Below, piece after piece: positions 5,503 through 13,357 of a stretch of 13,358 bases of DNA. Numbering within the stretch: the first letter of the stretch is position 1; each line of letters opens with the position of its first letter. Source of the stretch: Nanobdellota archaeon. Its GTDB lineage: Archaea; Nanobdellota; Nanobdellia; Woesearchaeales; GW2011-AR15. Made by a program: the position numbers and the translations under genes. The notes below the pieces were generated by a model. The model was not told the DNA's origin. It saw nothing but the letters and a program-made list of their open reading frames with translations, and did not search any database. The stretch is from contig JAHIYL010000053.1 in assembly GCA_018815145.1 (NCBI GenBank), positions 1 to 13,358 of the forward strand, written 5' to 3'.

Positions 5503-7182
5503 ATGAAAACAAGAAATATTGTTCTTTGCCTTGGACTTATTTTGCTTTTCCATGCATGCTCTTCAGAACCTCCCGTCTTAGAGCAAAATAGTTTTGTTTT
5601 TTCCATGGATAATGAAGAAGGAAATATCGATATATACAGGATGGATATGGATACTCTTGTTTCTCAAAGACTTACAACCCATATTGATATAGACACAAAG
5701 CCATCTATCTCTCCAAACGGCCAGAAAATTGTATTTGAGTCTAATAGAAATGACAACAAAGAGATTTATTTGATGGATACGGATGGTAAACATGAAAAAA
5801 GATTGACTGATAATGACTATGATGATTCTCAGGCCTCTTTCTCAGCGGACAGTTCAAGAATCGTTTTCATATCTCACAAAATTGATGGAGATCATCTAAT
5901 GATCATGGACATTGAAACAAAAAGCACAACGGATTTATTAATATCAAAATCATTGGATAGTCCCTCTTTTGTCAATGAAGATAAACATGTTCTTTATTCC
6001 AAAAATGGATTTGGCTTTCCTAACCAAATATCTGTCCTTGAAACAGCAATATTACTGGAAAATGAAATTGAAAACACAAGAGATCACTACATTAATCCTA
6101 TATTGTCTCCAAACAAAAGAGATATATTATTGATTCGCATAGATAAAAATGGAAGGCATGAGTTATCACTATTGAACATTGAGACCGGAAAATTCATCCA
6201 AATAACTGACAAAAGCCTTGAATGGAACATAAAGGCTGCTTCATTCACTCAAACAGGTGATTCAATCATATTTATTGGACAAAAAAATCAGGACTCGGAC
6301 AGTTCTATTGAAGAAGTTTTTACCATAGATACAAATGGAAAAAACCTAAGGAAAATAACTGAAAACAATCTTAAAAAAGATATTGGTCTATTTGCATTTT
6401 ATATGGACACCGGCTCAACTGGTTCTTACAATGATTTGCCTTGCGGCCCACTTGTTCCAGGGATATGTCATCCAGTCTCTTCTATTGAAGAATGCACAGA
6501 AAATGAAAAATTTTGTTTTAATGCAATTCCTCATTGCTGTAGTGTCTGCTCAACTGTAGAGGCTGGAATATCACCTGTCGAACCAATAAATTTTAAGCCT
6601 TCAGAAATTAATTATGACATTCCAAGCATTACAATAGGACAAACTGATTATAGGCACACTTCAACAAATAGCATTGTGCCAAATAAGGGTTTCTATCCGG
6701 GAGGAGTCATAATAGATACAAATATTGACAAGCCTGACTATATCTATGTAATGGATTCTGTTAATAGTCGAATATTGGGTTTTGACCACTTAGGGTATTG
6801 TTCAATTCCTTTGCCTCAAATTGAGATAGTATACAATAGTGAAGAATATGCACAAGATTTTCCAATTGAAAACATATTTGATGGAGTTTATGGTTCATGT
6901 AATTTAGGTGAATATGCTGCAAAAAGTGAAGATAAGACAATTGAATTGCGCATAAAATTTAGTGATGCACAGATTTTGGAGGAAATTCAGATTTATGATC
7001 GGGCTTGCCTTGGTCTCATAAATACAGTTGATATGATTGCTGAATTTGAAGATTCAAGTGACATTTCTATATCCGCTCAGACTGCAGATAGATTCAGTGA
7101 AGTGGATTTAGAAGATTTTGACAAAGGACAATCGCCAGTAATCTTCAATCTAAAAAAAAAAATCCTGAAAACAAAAAAATAA
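5503..7182 (+). CDS. Surface propeller lipoprotein, N-terminal half (frame interrupted)
   Basis: 559 residues from ATG 5503, chosen because TATA spacing fits and MKTRN directly precedes a signal peptide. The hydrophobic core ends in LILLFHAC, so Cys19 may be lipid-modified, although the lipobox is not canonical. Residues ~30-285 contain TolB/PD40-type beta-propeller repeats (SPNGQKIVFESN, SADSSRIVFISH, IYLMDTDGK, VFTIDTNGK). Residues 314-349 hold seven Cys, including a CC pair, suggesting a disulfide module. Residues 374-428 form an NHL-type blade (ITIGQTDY, then IYVMDSVNSRILGFD). From about 438 a discoidin/galactose-binding-like beta domain begins (FPIENIFDGVYGS, ELRIKF). It is cut short: after the A11 tract the frame runs through ILKTKK to a stop. 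Reading one base back restores a continuous domain with the next ORF, so this is probably the front of a ~1,357-residue protein. Confidence 0.85.
   Translation: MKTRNIVLCLGLILLFHACSSEPPVLEQNSFVFSMDNEEGNIDIYRMDMDTLVSQRLTTHIDIDTKPSISPNGQKIVFESNRNDNKEIYLMDTDGKHEKRLTDNDYDDSQASFSADSSRIVFISHKIDGDHLMIMDIETKSTTDLLISKSLDSPSFVNEDKHVLYSKNGFGFPNQISVLETAILLENEIENTRDHYINPILSPNKRDILLIRIDKNGRHELSLLNIETGKFIQITDKSLEWNIKAASFTQTGDSIIFIGQKNQDSDSSIEEVFTIDTNGKNLRKITENNLKKDIGLFAFYMDTGSTGSYNDLPCGPLVPGICHPVSSIEECTENEKFCFNAIPHCCSVCSTVEAGISPVEPINFKPSEINYDIPSITIGQTDYRHTSTNSIVPNKGFYPGGVIIDTNIDKPDYIYVMDSVNSRILGFDHLGYCSIPLPQIEIVYNSEEYAQDFPIENIFDGVYGSCNLGEYAAKSEDKTIELRIKFSDAQILEEIQIYDRACLGLINTVDMIAEFEDSSDISISAQTADRFSEVDLEDFDKGQSPVIFNLKKKILKTKK
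7152..7162 (+). other. A11 homopolymer at the frame interruption
   Basis: Eleven consecutive A inside the discoidin-like domain. In the upstream frame it reads CTA AAA AAA AAA ATC and stops at 7182; in the -1 frame it reads through to 9575. One more A would fuse the two ORFs. Candidate causes are assembly/homopolymer error, phase variation by slipped-strand mispairing, or slippage during transcription or translation. Confidence 0.8.
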
Positions 7183-9575
7183 AATCTTTAATAATAAAGA
7201 CTCAAAGCATCAATTCACGAGAAGATCCTAATGGATTTTTTGCAGCTGGTATTGGTGAAGTCAGATTCATTACAAATAATAAAAAAAATAATAAATGCAG
7301 TTCAGACAAAGACTGTGAAGATGGGCATGGTTGCACTATCGACAAGGATGTGTATCCAAAAATAGTCTTTGGACAGGATGACAATTTTGAGTCCGGACTC
7401 AGCAACGGAAACAACAGATATGCACTGCCTCCGACTGAAAAAACATTATCATTTCTCCCTTATCCAAATCTTCCAACTATAGGTGAGTCGCCCAGATCAA
7501 TTCAGATGGCTCTTGACAGCAACGGAAACCTATATGTCCCTGACCTGAACAATAACAGGGTATTAAGATATAACTCTCCTTTTGAAAAAAAATCTGGTAT
7601 AGTTGGATCAGGAGATACTGTTGCTGATTCAGTCTATGGGCAAGATTCATTTTCAGAAAAATCAAAAAATGAACTGAATATTAGGTGGAAGGAGTATAAT
7701 GTCGGTGTTTTTGTTTTTGAAAGCCAAAATAATCTGGAACTTTGGGTTACAGATTCAGGAAATGATAGAATTGTAATGTATGGTCACGATGACAAAACTA
7801 ATGATCTTTCTAACTCCATTCAGCAAGAAATACCCATGTGCGTAACTGAAAATAAATTATTGAATTTCAATTCACCAAATTCAATATTAGTTGATGAGAA
7901 TCATGATATTTTTGTCCTGGATAATGATGCAGAAACCCGACTCATAAAAATATTTGATACTGCCAACATAGATCCACAAAGTACACCCTCATGTGAAATT
8001 ATTTTTTCAGGCAATATGCCATACTTTGGGTTGTACTGGGCCAGAGGGATGAATTTTGATCCTTTCAACAAAAAGCATATCTGGGTGATGGATGGTGGAT
8101 ATCATCGTGTTGTGAAAATTGATGTAGATCCAACCAGTAAAGATTACAAAAAGATTATTGATATTATTGGTAAACCTAGCCGAATCAGCAATTATAAAGG
8201 AGGTAACGAAGGAGGAATCACTGACGATTCATTTCCTCATGCATGGCTCCGTCAGCCAGATGGTGGCATTGGCTTTGATTCAGATGGCAACATGTATGTT
8301 CCAAGCAATGGAAATAATGAAGTGACAATTTTCCCCCTCCTCCATAAGGAATACACTGAAGTAATTGAATCAGGAACAAACAAAAAGATCCGACTACTAA
8401 AACCATTAGGTGGATTTTTTGGAAATGAAATAAATATGGTCACAAGAAGAGCAGTTGATAGCAGTCTAGGTCTTAGTGTGTTTTGTGGTCAATTGATTGT
8501 ATCAGATGGAACAAATAAAAGGTTGATGGCTTGGAACAATTATGGGCGAAAAAAGGATGGATCAGCAGCTGATGCAATAATCAACGACGAGATTCTTGGT
8601 TTAATCAACCAACAGGCAATTTCAATCAAAAATAGACTCTTATTTGTAGCTGGTAACGACAGGATTATTGTTTATACACTTCCAATAAAACATGACAACC
8701 AAAAGTACTATAAAATCATTGACAAACTGTACTGGAATGATGACAAAACAGAAGTTGGGATTTTTCAACCACAAGGAATAGTATTTGATGACAAAACTGA
8801 TGCCTTATGGATATCAGAGCCTCAGAATAACAGAGTTTTGAGGGTTCAAAATCCTCTATCTGAAAAACCCTTTGTAGATATTGTTCTTGGGCAGAAGACA
8901 AAAAAAGGAAAATGGTGCAATGGAATTCCGGAGTTCGACCTTAGAGGTCCCTCAGATTCAGGAAGCAAATATTCTGGCTTTCTTTCCATACCCAAAGAAA
9001 ATACTTTATGCAATCCTTGGTTCCTAAATATTGATAGAGCAGGCAGGCTATTTGTTGTGGATGGTTTCTATGACGTGGGCTTCGGCAACAAGAGAGTTAT
9101 TGCCTACAAGTTGGATCAATTCAAAGATGTTGGTGAAGATGAGATTCTATTTGCACCGGATTTTGATTATGTTTTTTCAGGAGCTTCTGTCATGGAAAGT
9201 GACCACAACGAAAATTATGTAAAAGCAGATTCTGAGAACATCCCTTATGATGAATGCGAACAAGCTTGGCCCTGTATTCCTGTCTATGTATCTTTTGTTG
9301 ATGACGATATGTATGTGACTGTTGACAGCTATGGGAATCCTCAATATCAAAGACTGTTCGTGTTTGAGAAATATATGGAACACTACGATAAATATCTTGA
9401 AAAGACTATGTCTCCAAAAATTATTGATATCCCGCTTGGCCAGGGTGCATTCCATACGTTTGATTCACAAGGAAATTTCATTCTGCAGGATTTTACATGG
9501 AACACTATTCTTGTATATAATGGACAAAAAGATCATAATCCTTCAATGAGCATGGAAAACGTCGTACGCTCGTAA
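7152..9575 (+). CDS. NHL-propeller surface protein, C-terminal half of the interrupted gene
   Basis: Coding signal in this frame begins at the A11 tract, well before the first start-like codon (GTG 7350, giving 741 residues). The pre-GTG part reads IKSLIIKTQSINSRED and FFAAGIGEVRFI, completing the discoidin-like domain opened by the upstream ORF. Then comes a small Cys motif (KCSSDKDCEDGHGC, 7293-7334). The rest is an NHL-like beta-propeller. Blades are visible at about 7519-7572 (LYVPDLNNNRVLRYN), 7735-7785 (LWVTDSGNDRIVMYG), 8070-8125, 8286-8332, 8799-8850 (LWISEPQNNRVLRVQ), 9043-9110 and 9306-9372, with VFGQ / VLGQ entries between blades. No membrane helix or signal peptide is present in this half, so secretion depends on the upstream half. 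No enzyme active site is recognised. Binding of surface ligands or glycans is inferred from the domain types. Confidence 0.85.
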   Translation, partial: KKKNPENKKIKSLIIKTQSINSREDPNGFFAAGIGEVRFITNNKKNNKCSSDKDCEDGHGCTIDKDVYPKIVFGQDDNFESGLSNGNNRYALPPTEKTLSFLPYPNLPTIGESPRSIQMALDSNGNLYVPDLNNNRVLRYNSPFEKKSGIVGSGDTVADSVYGQDSFSEKSKNELNIRWKEYNVGVFVFESQNNLELWVTDSGNDRIVMYGHDDKTNDLSNSIQQEIPMCVTENKLLNFNSPNSILVDENHDIFVLDNDAETRLIKIFDTANIDPQSTPSCEIIFSGNMPYFGLYWARGMNFDPFNKKHIWVMDGGYHRVVKIDVDPTSKDYKKIIDIIGKPSRISNYKGGNEGGITDDSFPHAWLRQPDGGIGFDSDGNMYVPSNGNNEVTIFPLLHKEYTEVIESGTNKKIRLLKPLGGFFGNEINMVTRRAVDSSLGLSVFCGQLIVSDGTNKRLMAWNNYGRKKDGSAADAIINDEILGLINQQAISIKNRLLFVAGNDRIIVYTLPIKHDNQKYYKIIDKLYWNDDKTEVGIFQPQGIVFDDKTDALWISEPQNNRVLRVQNPLSEKPFVDIVLGQKTKKGKWCNGIPEFDLRGPSDSGSKYSGFLSIPKENTLCNPWFLNIDRAGRLFVVDGFYDVGFGNKRVIAYKLDQFKDVGEDEILFAPDFDYVFSGASVMESDHNENYVKADSENIPYDECEQAWPCIPVYVSFVDDDMYVTVDSYGNPQYQRLFVFEKYMEHYDKYLEKTMSPKIIDIPLGQGAFHTFDSQGNFILQDFTWNTILVYNGQKDHNPSMSMENVVRS

Positions 9576-9684
9576 AAGAATTAAAAATGATGACAATATT
9601 GGAAAATTTTCATTCTCAGATATGATTATAATATTTAATGTGATCCTCAAATTTGATTGTACTCTTCAACAGCAACTTTTTTAA

Positions 9685-9755
9685 ACACTGGAATTCCACC
9701 TTTCTATAAAGAATGGTGAAGGCTTACCTTAACAGAATTAGGTGGAATTCTGTGT
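9685..9755 (+). repeat. Long imperfect hairpin upstream of the ATPase gene
   Basis: Perfect 11-bp inverted repeat GAATTCCACCT (9691-9701) / AGGTGGAATTC (9740-9750). Outside it ACAC (9685-9688) pairs with GTGT (9752-9755). Inside it TTCT (9702-9705) pairs with AGAA (9734-9737), and GT-AAGG / CCTT-AC caps the structure around a CTTA loop. The pairing at three nested levels suggests a folded RNA or a small inverted-repeat element; it is non-coding. Confidence 0.7.
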
Positions 9756-9757
9756 GA

Positions 9758-9779
9758 TCAAAGTGAAAATCCACTTTGA
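9758..9779 (+). repeat. Second hairpin, 8-bp perfect stem
   Basis: TCAAAGTG (9758-9765) and CACTTTGA (9772-9779) pair perfectly around a 6-nt AAAATC loop, two bases after the first hairpin ends and just upstream of the TATA-like box of the ATPase gene. It could be a second RNA stem or a palindromic operator. No T tract follows, so it is not an obvious terminator. Confidence 0.65.
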
Positions 9780-9790
9780 CATCTCAGGAT

Positions 9791-9800
9791 TATTAAATTA
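9791..9800 (+). promoter_or_regulatory. TATA-like box for the ATPase gene
   Basis: TATTAAATTA centred 28-29 bases before ATG 9824. A GAGGGA at 9815-9820 could be a Shine-Dalgarno site but is only three bases from the ATG and would largely be untranscribed if the message is leaderless. Confidence 0.5.
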
Positions 9801-9823
9801 CATGAAGTCTTAAAGAGGGATAA

Positions 9824-12127
9824 ATGGTCATAATTGAAAAAGCTGAAGAGATCAAGTACACCATAGATAGAGAAGGAGAAGACAATATCCTGAGAGGAGA
9901 CTATTCAAAGAGCTTTCAACTGCCATCGATTGAAGATAATCCTTTATGTATGGCAAAGACTATTGAAAAGCTTGCCCAGACACGCGGCATCACTAAGATA
10001 GTCTTTTTTCAGAAAAGAGAATATGAGTATGATTACAGTCAGGCAGCCATGCTTAATGAGATTGCAAAAATGTATCTGCATCTTTCAAAAGACAAGCAGA
10101 CATACAGCTACGAGGCGCTTACTTTCGGCAGATGCAAAAGATTTGCAGATACATGGTTTAATGACCTGAGGCACGTTATCTTTGATATGATGATGAAAGA
10201 TCCGCTGGGTGGATATGTAGAATTGATCCGTCTTAAAAGAGAAGAAGTAATCCTACGGGAAAAATCTATTGATGAAGAGTCAATTTATTGTCTTGATAGG
10301 TTCATTGCATTATTATCTCAAGTTATTGGAAAGTTTGAGGAAACCAGGCTAGTGATTGTAGCCAAACCCTACTTGGCAGGCTTTATTCCGGGAAAAAGGG
10401 CGGTCTACAGAAGGATATTCAATCCAAGTATCAAGCCAGACTTCATGTACACAAAACTAATGGCTGCATATCCTAAAAAAGGTATTGAGATTGCCAGCTA
10501 TTCAGTATCAGATGAGACTGAGATAGTTGTATTCACTCTGCCTGATTCTGTCCAGACCATATATCACCTGATGCCGCCTGAATTCAAGCTTTCTGAAGAA
10601 AATTATGAACTCTTAGATGTGGCAAAGACCATCATGGCAGAACACAAACCAAAAAAGAGCGAGTTTGTGGATCCGCAAAGGATGAGAGAAGTCTTCTATA
10701 ATGTAGGGCGGGATCTCATAGAAGAACTTGCATCATACAGAAATTTAAGGCTAAGAGAAAAAGAGATTAACCAGCTGACTTCAATTCTGATCAGATACAC
10801 CGTGGGTTTTGGCCTTATTGAAGTGCTTCTGCAGGATGAAGAAATACAGGATATCTCAATCAACAGTCCAATGGGTCACAATCCAATATTTATTGTGCAT
10901 GGAAAATTTGATGATTGTGTTACCAATATCATACCAACAACAACTGAAGCAGAATCATGGGCTTCAAAACTCAGGATGATTTCAGGTAGACCCCTTGATG
11001 AAGCAAACCCTATACTTGACACTGAACTGGAACTGCCTGGTGCCTCAACAAGAGTCTCTGCAATAAATGCTCCATTGAATCCGACTGGCCTCGCATTTTC
11101 ATTCAGGAGACACAGGGATCGACCCTGGACATTGCCATTGTTCATGAAATTCAAGATGATTAATTCACTTGGTGCGGGTCTTATAAGCTTTCTTGTGGAT
11201 GGCACCAGGACCATGCTAATATGTGGAACACGAAGTTCTGGGAAATCCTCATTCCTTTCTTCGATTCTTGTGGAGATCATGCGCAGGTTCAGGATTATAA
11301 CTATTGAAGACACATTAGAGCTACCGGTGGCACAGCTAAGGAAATTAGGATTCAATATCCAGCAGCTAAAGGTAGCTTCAGCCCTGGCACACGGAAGCAG
11401 CGAAGTCTCTGCATCAGACGGAATCAGGGCTACACTTAGATTAGGAGATTCCTCATTGATAGTAGGTGAAGTGAGATCCAAAGAAGCTATTGCCCTATAT
11501 GAAGCAATGAGAGTCGGTGCTGCAGCAAATGTTGTTGCAGGCACAATCCACGGAGATTCCCCATATGGCATTTATGACAGGGTCGTTAATGATATTGGTG
11601 TCCCAAAGACAAGTTTCAAAGCAACAGATATCTGTATCATTGCTAATCCGATAAAATCTGCAGACGGTCTCCACAAATTTAGGAGAGTAACCCAAATTAC
11701 TGAAGTCAGAAAAACCTGGGAAAACGATCCGCTCATTGAAGGAGGATTTCTTGACCTGATGAAATATGATGCAAATAAGGACGAATTATTGCCTTCAGAT
11801 GAGCTCATCAATGGTGATTCTGAAATCATAAAACTTATTGCCGGAAACATCCCGGATTTTGCAGCAAATTGGGATGCTGTCTGGGAAAATATACTGACAA
11901 GGGCAAAATACAAGCAAAAAATACTGGATTCCTCTGAGGAACTTAAAGATCCTGAAATGCTGGAAGCTGAATTTGTCATATTATGCAATGACATGTTCCA
12001 TGTCATTACAGATAAAGTCAAGGAATCAACAGGTGTTCTAAATCATGAGAAAATATATTTTGACTGGGAACGATGGTTCGAAACGGAAATCAAGAAAAGA
12101 AAAATCAAGAACGGAGATTCTGTATAA
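9824..12127 (+). CDS. Type II/IV secretion (FlaI/VirB11/PilT-family) ATPase
   Basis: A 767-residue cytoplasmic hexameric-type motor ATPase of the kind that powers archaeal pili, archaella or secretion. Signatures in order: Arg-rich FRRHRDRPWTL (427-437), as found before the nucleotide fold in archaeal members; Walker A GTRSSGKS (468-475); Asp box ITIEDTLEL (492-500); Walker B SLIVGEVR (544-551) with catalytic E549; His box AGTIHGD (572-578). All key residues are intact. It is longer than typical FlaI (about 550 residues): there is an N-terminal region of about 330 residues before the conserved linker domain, and a C-terminal extension from about 600 with acidic and helical content. No FlaJ/TadC-type membrane platform gene is adjacent, nor a pilin with a class III signal peptide. 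The next gene downstream is convergent. Which appendage it drives cannot be told from the window. Confidence 0.94.
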   Translation: MVIIEKAEEIKYTIDREGEDNILRGDYSKSFQLPSIEDNPLCMAKTIEKLAQTRGITKIVFFQKREYEYDYSQAAMLNEIAKMYLHLSKDKQTYSYEALTFGRCKRFADTWFNDLRHVIFDMMMKDPLGGYVELIRLKREEVILREKSIDEESIYCLDRFIALLSQVIGKFEETRLVIVAKPYLAGFIPGKRAVYRRIFNPSIKPDFMYTKLMAAYPKKGIEIASYSVSDETEIVVFTLPDSVQTIYHLMPPEFKLSEENYELLDVAKTIMAEHKPKKSEFVDPQRMREVFYNVGRDLIEELASYRNLRLREKEINQLTSILIRYTVGFGLIEVLLQDEEIQDISINSPMGHNPIFIVHGKFDDCVTNIIPTTTEAESWASKLRMISGRPLDEANPILDTELELPGASTRVSAINAPLNPTGLAFSFRRHRDRPWTLPLFMKFKMINSLGAGLISFLVDGTRTMLICGTRSSGKSSFLSSILVEIMRRFRIITIEDTLELPVAQLRKLGFNIQQLKVASALAHGSSEVSASDGIRATLRLGDSSLIVGEVRSKEAIALYEAMRVGAAANVVAGTIHGDSPYGIYDRVVNDIGVPKTSFKATDICIIANPIKSADGLHKFRRVTQITEVRKTWENDPLIEGGFLDLMKYDANKDELLPSDELINGDSEIIKLIAGNIPDFAANWDAVWENILTRAKYKQKILDSSEELKDPEMLEAEFVILCNDMFHVITDKVKESTGVLNHEKIYFDWERWFETEIKKRKIKNGDSV

Positions 12128-12219
12128 GATTTCTTTATCATGCGTAAAAGCACAAAGTGCATAATTGTGTCTCCAATATTTTCTAATGTTGAATCTATGT
12201 CTTCAAGCAAATCATGCTC
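12128..12219. other. Short gap between convergent genes
   Basis: 92 bases between the ATPase and the K+ channel stop codons. It has only a weak GCAC-AAA-GTGC hairpin (12150-12160) and no strong T tract, so termination signals here are unclear. Confidence 0.4.
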
Positions 12220-13041
12220 TTAAATGTTCTTAAGAAGCAGCTCAATATTTTCCAGTTCTTTCTTTATCTTGTCGTCTGCAAACTTGCTAACGACTTTTGA
12301 TATCTCTTTGATTGACTCCTTGACACTTTCCAGATAATGGACTCTGCAAACAAGAGTTTTATCCTCTTTTTTATTGCACAGAAGTGTATAGAGATAATTA
12401 TAGCGTTCAAGAACCAGTCCCAGGCTCTTTACAATCAAGAATGCCCTGTAGTTTTCCAGTTTCTTGACAAAATCCTTGTCCTGGCTCTGTTTTGCCAGAA
12501 ATTCCTTTAGGTCCATGACATGAGATTCAAGATTGATATACTGTATCTCCAGTCTTTTATCATTCAACTTTGTGATCATCTTATCCTCAATCTTCTGGAT
12601 AAGGTTTGAAATATTCAACCGATCATAATAGAAGTTCTGCCTCAATCGATCTATCTTCTCGTTGAAAGTGATGTCATATATCTCCTCAAGCATGATTTCA
12701 TTTTTTGAGGATACAAATTTTCCGATGACAATCCCGTTCATCACAAGCCCTATCAGAACCTCTATGACTGCAAAAAGCTTGCAGAACCCGGTTGGAGCAA
12801 TATCACCATATCCAAGGCTTGTTGTTGTTATAAAGCTGAAGTATATTGTATTTAGATAGCCTTCGTATCCCTGTATCACGTCAAGGCTCCTATATATCAG
12901 TTTTGAACTGGTGTATGTTGTCAGTGCATAATAGATATTTCCAAATATGAAGATAATAAGAAGCCATATCAGAAATATCTTTGCATAACTTGTATTCTGA
13001 TAGAATTTTACTGTCTTTTTTGTCCAGTTATTTGATCCCAT
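12220..13041 (-). CDS. Two-helix potassium channel with helical C-terminal domain
   Basis: A 273-residue ion channel of the 2-TM/one-pore K+ channel type. TM1 spans ~22-42, the pore helix ~63-73, the selectivity filter is TTTSLGYGD (72-80) and TM2 spans ~86-110. The GYG core and following Asp are intact. The usual filter Thr (of TVGYG) is Ser75, and Val is Leu76, conservative changes still expected to pass K+. Residues 112-273 are Lys/Glu/Leu-rich and helical, probably a coiled-coil tetramer or gating domain. No Rossmann GxGxxG motif is seen, so no RCK nucleotide-sensing domain as in MthK. ATG 13041 is the first Met and precedes a basic N-terminus. It lies 64 bases downstream of the partial gene on the same strand and converges with the ATPase gene across 92 bases. 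Confidence 0.9.
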   Translation of the reverse strand: MGSNNWTKKTVKFYQNTSYAKIFLIWLLIIFIFGNIYYALTTYTSSKLIYRSLDVIQGYEGYLNTIYFSFITTTSLGYGDIAPTGFCKLFAVIEVLIGLVMNGIVIGKFVSSKNEIMLEEIYDITFNEKIDRLRQNFYYDRLNISNLIQKIEDKMITKLNDKRLEIQYINLESHVMDLKEFLAKQSQDKDFVKKLENYRAFLIVKSLGLVLERYNYLYTLLCNKKEDKTLVCRVHYLESVKESIKEISKVVSKFADDKIKKELENIELLLKNI

Positions 13042-13071
13042 TGTAAATTTAAAAACAAAGAATTGGCTGAC

Positions 13072-13079
13072 TTTAATAA
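13072..13079 (-). promoter_or_regulatory. Possible TATA box for the K+ channel gene
   Basis: TTATTAAA on the minus strand, centred about 34 bases before ATG 13041. This is slightly farther than in the other genes here, so a short leader of a few bases would result. Confidence 0.35.
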
Positions 13080-13105
13080 AATTAATTAAAATCTTCTTCT
13101 GATTT

Positions 13106-13357
13106 TCAGCTAATTATTATTACTCTGTCGTCTGCATTATATTCAACCAATACATTCTGCTCAGGAAATATCATGTCACCAAGCCTCCAATCTATCTTAT
13201 TGTCTTCAGGATCTGTCTCATCACCGCAGAAGGCAGGAACCGTAGGTGAGCAATCCACATCTGAATTAGGCAGTATTTCACACATATCATTCTCAATCAA
13301 GAGCCTTGTTATGCCTTCTTCAGAAACAAACACAGTCTCATTTATTCTCACACCCAT
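13106..13357 (-). CDS. C-terminal part of an unidentified protein (cut by window edge)
   Basis: At least 83 codons open to the window edge. The ATG at 13357 may be an internal codon rather than the start. The segment is acidic (DPEDNKIDWRLGD) with four hydrophobic beta-strand-like stretches (ETVFVSEEGITRLLI, NVLVEYNADDRVIIIS) and three Cys (C26, C36, C44). This suits an extracytoplasmic beta domain stabilised by a disulfide. No transmembrane helix lies in this part. I do not recognise the family. It sits upstream of the K+ channel gene with a 64-base gap holding that gene's likely promoter. Confidence 0.7.
   Translation of the reverse strand: MGVRINETVFVSEEGITRLLIENDMCEILPNSDVDCSPTVPAFCGDETDPEDNKIDWRLGDMIFPEQNVLVEYNADDRVIIIS

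Larger units (their letters stand above)
9576..9823. other. 248-bp non-coding interval before the ATPase gene
   Basis: No ORF with coding character. It contains a T6 tract at 9677-9682, which may end the propeller-protein transcript, the two hairpins at 9685-9779, and the A/T box at 9791-9800. The first 100 bases are A/T-rich and otherwise featureless. Confidence 0.6.

Noticed and set aside
9587..9593. ATGATGA resembling a C box of an archaeal C/D guide RNA
   Set aside because: No CTGA D box at a suitable distance and no terminal stem, so a C/D RNA is not supported.
9685..9755. Terminal inverted repeats of an insertion sequence
   Set aside because: Only 38 bases lie between the 11-bp repeats, with no transposase and no flanking target duplication seen; a mobile origin stays only a possibility pending a copy-number search.
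10876..11571. Minus-strand ORF (231 codons) within the ATPase gene
   Set aside because: Antisense to the conserved catalytic core of the ATPase; no recognisable domain and no promoter.
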